11,759 bases of DNA from contig JAIRTS010000114.1 in assembly GCA_031254795.1 (NCBI GenBank), forward strand, positions 1 through 11,759. Reading direction: 5' to 3'. Shown here piece by piece: positions 8,801 through 11,759 of the stretch. The translations under genes were made by a program, and so were the position numbers. Origin of the DNA: Treponema sp. (GTDB taxonomy: Bacteria; Spirochaetota; Spirochaetia; Treponematales; Breznakiellaceae). Under the pieces are notes generated by a model. That model was not told the origin of the DNA and made no database searches. It saw nothing but the letters and a program-made list of their open reading frames with translations. Every line of letters starts with the position of its first letter. Within the stretch, counting starts at the first letter, position 1.

Positions 8801-10723
8801 GTCATTTTGAAACACGCTCACGTCATCCACAACGAATTTGACGACCGCGCCCGCCGGGATGTCCTGAGGGATGTCCGCGGGTTCCTCGTTTTGGTGGAGC
8901 GCGACCGGGCGCGCTCCCTCCGTTACAGAGAGCGCGCTGATCGGAGCGGTGGGCGTGACCGTTATCCGCAAATCCAAATCCCTGCCCTTGTCATGCGTAT
9001 GCACATGAACGTCGGCCATATCCCACCAATACCCGACGGCGTCCTTGTACTCTATCTTAATGGAGGGTCCCTGCTTGTTTCCCAGGACATTGAAATTCTT
9101 GAATGTCTTTCCGCTGGAGGCGTTTTCCGCGTACAGAACAAAACGCCGCGGCGCGTTGTCGATGTCAGTCGACTTGACGGCGAACTCAAATGAGCGCTTT
9201 TTATAAGACGAACCGCCTATCGGCTCATCTGTTTCGTCAGATAATGTAGCCCGCCAAATCTTTACGCCGTCAACGGGTTCAGGAGTCCCCCCCCCCCCCC
9301 CGCTCTGGACGGCGGCCTTTTCAAGCGCATCCTCGACATCCTTCATGCTTTTTCCGCTTGAAACGTACGCGAGCAACACCTTCGTTGTACCGGCTTTGTC
9401 TATGGAATAGCCTTTAATATCCAGGAACAGACTGGAGTTCTCGCCAGCCCTCAATGGGGGCGTTTCATTTTCAGCGGGATACTCCACCATAATGATCGGA
9501 ACCGTATCGTCCGTTACGGTTAACCGGAACGCCCTGTGGCTCCAGACCGCCTCCGCGCCGGACGCTTTTTTGTCTTTAGCAAAAACCGCGATGCGAAAAT
9601 CTCCGTTTTCCGAAGGGGAGGTGACCGTCATGCTGGTTGTTTCCCGGCCTATTTCCTGTCCCCCGGCTGGAGAATATTCTGTAAAAGAAGCGATGGCGGT
9701 TTCCCGCAGGGACGCAAATTTGGCGTCATCATCGCCGCCTGGCAGTCCGTTCCACTCGCTCACGCCGTATATCTTATAATAAATCTTGTCAAGATTGTCA
9801 TCGTCGAATATATGAACGGGAATCATGCTGTCTTTTGCCGTAACTATGCCGCCGCCGTTTTCAAAATCGGATGATATGCGGGGTTTGTCCGCGTTGGGAT
9901 ACCAGCACAGGTACCAATACTCGTTTTCCCTCGGCGCGTTGCCCGCGTCATCCGCAGATTTTATTTTCACCTTGAAATAGTGTCTTTCCGCAGGATTGAT
10001 GGTTATACTTTTGTCCGCGGCCGCCGCGTTGATATCGCTCGCCGTTATTTCCCATTCCGGCGCGAACAGAGAGCCTCCGGTTCGCCTTTTTGAAAGAAAA
10101 AGATTTTCCGCTTCGTCATAGAGTTCAAGCTCCGCGTTGTCTTGTATGCCCATATTTTCAACCAAGTCCGCTTTTATCTTGAACGATTCGTTTTGAAAAT
10201 AGTCAATGTCGGCGTACTCACCGGCGTTCAACGCTTCCAGCCCACCTTCGCCATCTACCGGCAACAAGGACGCCGCGTTTCCTCCGCCCCGGTCAATTTC
10301 AATGTTTTTAAATGTCGGAGGATCAAAGTCCGCAAGCAACGTGATTTGTTTTACAGAATTTACGGAAGTGTTCCGGTTCTGGTCAATGGCGATGACGCGG
10401 AACGTGTACTCTCCCTCTTCCTCAAGCTCAACGTTCGCGATCCACTCCTCATTCCCTTTCATAGCAACCTCGTACCTCAGGGTTGTTGATTGCGGGATCG
10501 TCTGCACTTCTATGGCGGTGACTTTCACATTGTCCGCGCAAGTTCCGGTTATGGCGAAGCGTTTTCCAACGTAACTCAAACTTTCGGGGGACGTTATTGT
10601 AATTGCAGGAGCTTCAAGGTCTACAATATCACCCATACCAATGTTGCATGCAAGCGTTGTTATGGCGATTATCGCGCATTGCAAGCCGGTTATCCAAAAT
10701 TTGTGTTTATATATGGTTTTCAT
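5810..10723 (-). CDS. Very large multi-Ig-like surface lipoprotein (1637 aa) with internal poly-G tract, proximal gene
   Basis: Unrecognised by name; paralogue of the next gene. The signal peptide ends in T23-L24-A25-C26, a relaxed lipobox. GMGDIVDL after the cysteine matches GLGESVDM in the paralogue. Modules by rough position: Ig-like 38-131 (Big_7-like, with GKRFAITGTCADNVKV), 133-281, 281-411, 411-554 and 554-672; repeats 672-805 and 805-938; an Ig-like domain 940-1018 (GATIEYTITSGSQW); a repeat 1018-1150; Big_5/SwmB-like 1158-1375 (IRLTFDREMW, then GAFRDAAGN); CHB_HEX_C-like 1375-1500; C-terminal module 1500-1637. ATG at 10723 has AGGAGAG 7 nt upstream and a TATAAT promoter just before it. 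A run of 15 G encodes Gly475-Gly479, and gain or loss of one base truncates the protein near residue 480. Nine A precede the C-terminal module. No catalytic motif is seen; surface binding is inferred from architecture. Confidence 0.9.
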   Translation of the reverse strand: MKTIYKHKFWITGLQCAIIAITTLACNIGMGDIVDLEAPAITITSPESLSYVGKRFAITGTCADNVKVTAIEVQTIPQSTTLRYEVAMKGNEEWIANVELEEEGEYTFRVIAIDQNRNTSVNSVKQITLLADFDPPTFKNIEIDRGGGNAASLLPVDGEGGLEALNAGEYADIDYFQNESFKIKADLVENMGIQDNAELELYDEAENLFLSKRRTGGSLFAPEWEITASDINAAAADKSITINPAERHYFKVKIKSADDAGNAPRENEYWYLCWYPNADKPRISSDFENGGGIVTAKDSMIPVHIFDDDNLDKIYYKIYGVSEWNGLPGGDDDAKFASLRETAIASFTEYSPAGGQEIGRETTSMTVTSPSENGDFRIAVFAKDKKASGAEAVWSHRAFRLTVTDDTVPIIMVEYPAENETPPLRAGENSSLFLDIKGYSIDKAGTTKVLLAYVSSGKSMKDVEDALEKAAVQSGGGGGTPEPVDGVKIWRATLSDETDEPIGGSSYKKRSFEFAVKSTDIDNAPRRFVLYAENASSGKTFKNFNVLGNKQGPSIKIEYKDAVGYWWDMADVHVHTHDKGRDLDLRITVTPTAPISALSVTEGARPVALHQNEEPADIPQDIPAGAVVKFVVDDVSVFQNDAEGATRIYEFRVEDTLGNVTRAQKTVIISTMPLLERITSDMSNRTFAAGETITIRAVFSAPVKISGAMAAPRAALFYGESDLTPKYAEYRKGAGSASLEFEFTVPPGAKSDRLLTKDSLLLENERSITPLDSDTPVRVSALVNERHLQGQKEFKLDGVAPRVTSVSAGSREEWYKEGNVIEIGVTIDKSVLVGGSPKLRLSTSGSPQAIDASFVRIEPAGGGTVLVFSYRVSGGFTAPGFPQRTDAWNNNVTLRYNAILDADVVTDMAGNALDPQFADGSDLKNSGGTPIRIDTTSPGALSLKVGGARAAGSYGASTMFAVDGGEPGATIEYTITSGSQWADYSAPFMVSTTSGDIYARQKDAAGNYSGPSNPSKVTIASGAPFLAAITCDIPDGTYPRGETLPFKLTFVSSAGGKVHTNGATGPTITIEGGSAGDTKNVVVPVTPIPTNAPDSSLYFYYTIPEGVVMNPVKITDINLAGVKSGGGLADPTYNQTDGDRLFIRPGVKILATTPQIAGYAPAKGGGGILGADGTIRLTFDREMWPESGTITIEPNYGATTWVAPPVLSSEDFEKVFSALSPATKQAIMQTDPETSINPKLDAITGRPLGPYLKTTHGLNMTGANATPDLTTKYVLKFDAQLAGTSVEAQNFRKAFKAAGYHKQVIEVTSPAVTGAGANTIVITPPEPLPNGRNWQLYMDAGAFRDAAGNLSGEIKGSASTDTSTAEYTFWSDKVAAPVIRVDRVSTNDVNVAVIDADVRIDTETPDATIMYGTSEARVVTANQNAIYPTVQTEDNPDIVISILTAINPATPYLSPSIITIGDHDLYTARKDYVAAKAVKTGFTDSEVEYEGVFKSLIVYRLETYRTINESSEKKMLGNADESNYLKLEGATIANASSSIAGFPLKNNDMTGRYSLYMRKKTSLVDKYVDFVWISYEITSEWYQCAVVVSNKTLIEDGKPTFSHVNSGYTGSDWETGQHFKRTYGTYGLNTTWEQPLQ
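6181..6189 (-). repeat. Nine-A homopolymer in the proximal lipoprotein gene
   Basis: The coding strand reads GAA AAA AAA ATG for E1512-K-K-M1515, a run of 9 A just before the C-terminal module. One A more gives a TGA within about six codons and one A less a TGA within about eleven. Either slip would remove roughly the last 120 residues. Confidence 0.8.
9287..9301 (-). repeat. Poly-G tract of 15, candidate phase-variation switch
   Basis: The + strand has 15 consecutive C; the coding strand has 15 G, encoding Gly475 to Gly479 in a loop of the fourth Ig-like module. With 16 G the frame reads Gly5-Asp-Ser and stops at TGA (9279-9281), a product of 481 residues. With 14 G it stops at TAA (9262-9264), a product of 486 residues. 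Only lengths of 15 plus or minus a multiple of 3 keep the gene open. The paralogue has no such run at the matching loop. Confidence 0.85.
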
Positions 10724-10730
10724 AGAAACT

Positions 10731-10771
10731 CTCTCCTATCTGTATTATAAATCAATTCTTGAAAAAAACAA
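10731..10771 (-). promoter_or_regulatory. Promoter and ribosome-binding site of the two-lipoprotein operon
   Basis: On the minus strand a perfect -10 box TATAAT occupies 10749-10744. A weak -35 TTGTTT (10771-10766, 3 of 6 matches to TTGACA) lies 16 nt upstream, with A/T-rich DNA around 10773-10790 that could act as an UP-like element. AGGAGAG (10737-10731) lies 7 nt before the ATG. If transcription starts 6-8 nt after TATAAT, the leader is only about 14 nt, with the Shine-Dalgarno at its 5' end. A run of 7 T (10768-10762) overlaps the -35 box and spacer. Confidence 0.65.
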
Positions 10772-10835
10772 GGTCTTTTTTTAAATTTTGCATTTAACTG
10801 CGCTTTTGCGCCCTTGTTATGTTTAACGCCTCAAT

Positions 10836-10852
10836 ACGAACCATGCGAACAA
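10836..10852 (+). repeat. Left arm of an imperfect 17-bp inverted repeat
   Basis: ACGAACCATGCGAACAA pairs as an inverted copy with 11023-11039 (TTGTTCGTGTGGTTCAT), with 14 of 17 positions matching. It lies about 65 bp upstream of the -35 box of the lipoprotein operon. It may be a dispersed intergenic repeat or a regulator site; the sequence alone does not decide. Confidence 0.45.
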
Positions 10853-10981
10853 GGCGCGTCATCCTTTTTTTTCGAGATCACGCGTGAAAAAGCGGCTTGA
10901 TTCACACAAACCTCGCAGAATGCCGTTTCGATAACCGGGACTTCACCTGGATTGCCGGCGCGATTTGAGATGGAATATGAG

Positions 10982-11004
10982 AAAAAAGGCAAATTCAAAG
11001 CCTT
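10982..11004 (-). terminator. Weak intrinsic terminator candidate for the DUF3782-like gene
   Basis: Read on the minus strand, AAGGC (11004-11000) pairs with GCCTT (10990-10986) around a 9-nt loop and is followed by TTTT (10985-10982). The stem is short (5 bp, 3 of them G-C) and lies about 120 nt after the TGA of the upstream gene, so this is only a candidate. Confidence 0.35.
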
Positions 11005-11022
11005 CAAAGCAGAAATTTGTGT

Positions 11023-11039
11023 TTGTTCGTGTGGTTCAT
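11023..11039 (-). repeat. Right arm of an imperfect 17-bp inverted repeat
   Basis: TTGTTCGTGTGGTTCAT on the + strand is the inverted partner of 10836-10852. The two arms bound a 204-bp stretch between the DUF3782-like gene and the lipoprotein promoter. Similarity does not extend beyond the 17 bp on either side. Confidence 0.45.
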
Positions 11040-11124
11040 GTTCAAATTTTTGAATATTTATGAAGTTTAGTGCTCTGCGGAGATGCGTCCGCGCGGTTTT
11101 CTGCAAACCGGCGCTTGGATCGCC

Positions 11125-11757
11125 TCACCAGATCCGCGCCGTGAACCCTTCGGGCGCTTTCGCTATATCCACCGATTCTCCGGACTGCTCCAACACATAC
11201 AGACCCTGCTTCTGCGCGTAATCCCGCGTGTTTTCAGGCGCAATCCCGCCGGCAACCGCCCCCACCAGTCGCCGCTTGTCCCCCCGTCTGTCCATATAGC
11301 CTCGTATCAGCTCTATCCGCTTTATATGCTCGTTTACATCTTCCAGTCTCAAATGCGTCTTGACTTCCACCGGCATCGCGTACTCGCCATTCTCAAGGAA
11401 TATGTCCACCTCAGCTATGGCGCGGTCGTTCTCTATGAACACCACTTCGTTGGCGCCCTTGGTGAATTCGTAGCCGAGCGCGTTGAACTTGTTCCAAAGC
11501 CGGGCGGAGAACATCCGCTCGATCAGTTTGCCGAGCGAGTTGTTTAGTCCTCCGATGTTTTTTGAGAGCGCCTTGATTTCTTTGTTGGTCTCCGCGTTGC
11601 TCTCCTTCAACTGCCGGTCGGTCTCTTGCATCCGCCTGTCAAAGTCCGCGCTGCTTTCCTTTAACTGCCGGTCGGTCTCCTTCTGAGCCTCCCGCAATTC
11701 CATCAACGCGGCCCATACCTGCTCAAACGTCAGCCCCATTCGCGGCTCCATCGTCAT
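11125..11757 (-). CDS. DUF3782-like coiled-coil protein with PD-(D/E)XK nuclease-type fold
   Basis: The 210-residue protein has two parts. Residues 11-60 are charged and helical with heptad-like spacing, and contain ETDRQLKES twice (27-35 and 45-53), which suggests a coiled coil. After KNIGGLNNSLGKLIE (67-80) comes an alpha/beta domain with D118, E131 and K133 arranged as D-x12-E-V-K (EVDIF, then PVEVK), the layout of PD-(D/E)XK nuclease-superfamily proteins. This matches the DUF3782 type I know from spirochaetes and cyanobacteria, whose function is not established; DNA cleavage is inference from the motif. ATG at 11757 is two bases from the window edge, so its ribosome-binding site is not visible; ATGs at codons 3 and 7 are alternatives, and the frame is open to the edge. 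The stop is TGA at 11127-11125. It is separated by 400 nt and a promoter from the lipoproteins, so probably not in their operon. Confidence 0.8.
   Translation of the reverse strand: MTMEPRMGLTFEQVWAALMELREAQKETDRQLKESSADFDRRMQETDRQLKESNAETNKEIKALSKNIGGLNNSLGKLIERMFSARLWNKFNALGYEFTKGANEVVFIENDRAIAEVDIFLENGEYAMPVEVKTHLRLEDVNEHIKRIELIRGYMDRRGDKRRLVGAVAGGIAPENTRDYAQKQGLYVLEQSGESVDIAKAPEGFTARIW
11609..11679 (-). repeat. In-frame direct repeat in the coiled-coil part of the DUF3782-like gene
   Basis: AACTGCCGGTCGGTCTC (+ strand) occurs at 11609-11625 and again at 11663-11679, exactly 54 bp (18 codons) apart. It encodes ETDRQL in both copies. The spacing keeps frame, so recombination or slippage could lengthen or shorten the coiled coil by 18 residues without breaking the protein. 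Confidence 0.75.
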
Positions 11758-11759
11758 TT

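Larger units (their letters stand above)
10724..11124. other. Intergenic region upstream of the lipoprotein operon
   Basis: About 400 nt with no supported gene; a 91-codon open frame on the minus strand begins with TTG, has no ribosome-binding site and is AT-rich. It holds the operon promoter, an imperfect inverted repeat (10836-10852 and 11023-11039), a weak terminator candidate (10982-11004) and a 10-bp perfect palindrome TCACGCGTGA at 10878-10887 that could be a protein-binding site. Confidence 0.55.

Noticed and set aside
8357..9193. 278-codon open frame on the + strand, rich in R and H
   Set aside because: Antisense shadow of the proximal lipoprotein gene; its arginine-rich translation is typical of the reverse of GC-rich coding DNA.
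9287..9301. Poly-C run as a pure assembly artefact
   Set aside because: The run keeps the 1637-codon frame open at length 15, encodes Gly5 in a loop position and is flanked by colinear homology to the paralogue. Its exact length could still be wrong by a few bases, but the tract itself appears real.
10831..11106. 91-codon open frame on the minus strand between the DUF3782-like gene and the lipoprotein operon
   Set aside because: It starts with TTG, has no ribosome-binding site, has AT-rich low-complexity translation and covers the inverted-repeat region; better read as intergenic DNA.
1..11759. CRISPR array, insertion sequence, phage genes or integrase
   Set aside because: No regularly spaced repeats, transposase motifs or phage proteins were seen; the repeats found are homopolymers, one direct repeat pair and one inverted pair.

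Overview
The window looks like chromosomal DNA of a spirochaete, most likely a Treponema-type gut organism. The main evidence is a pair of very large lipoproteins with relaxed lipoboxes (FFSC and TLAC), built almost entirely of Ig-like and related beta-sandwich repeats. A DUF3782-type coiled-coil/PD-(D/E)XK protein, a family I associate with Treponema, and a mostly GC-rich coding composition point the same way. The taxonomic call is an inference.

Layout, left to right. Positions 1-141 (+) hold the last 46 codons of an unrecognised gene, followed by an intrinsic terminator at 161-182. Positions 142-429 are a gene-free gap between convergent 3' ends. Positions 430-5799 (-) encode a 1789-residue lipoprotein and 5810-10723 (-) a 1637-residue lipoprotein. 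Transcription runs right to left, so the 1637-residue gene is the promoter-proximal one. The gap between them is 10 nt, and the Shine-Dalgarno of the second gene overlaps the stop codon of the first. A promoter with a perfect TATAAT lies just upstream of the first gene. Positions 10724-11124 are intergenic, with the promoter, a weak terminator candidate and an imperfect inverted repeat. Positions 11125-11757 (-) encode the 210-residue DUF3782-like protein.

The two lipoproteins match each other domain for domain over their full length: lipoprotein signature, five N-terminal Ig-like modules, four repeat modules, a Big_5/SwmB-like module, a CHB_HEX_C-like module and a shared C-terminal module. 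They therefore look like an old tandem duplication. The most interesting feature is a run of 15 G (coding strand) inside the first gene at 9287-9301. Gain or loss of one G leads to a stop within nine codons. Because the second gene sits 10 nt downstream with a coupled ribosome-binding site, this tract could switch the full-length form of the first lipoprotein and perhaps also the output of the second. A 9-A tract just before the C-terminal module of the first gene has the same geometry. The second gene carries an AT-rich insertion of about 220 residues that its partner lacks. The working hypothesis is a phase-variable pair of surface lipoproteins; surface exposure and ligand are not shown by the sequence.
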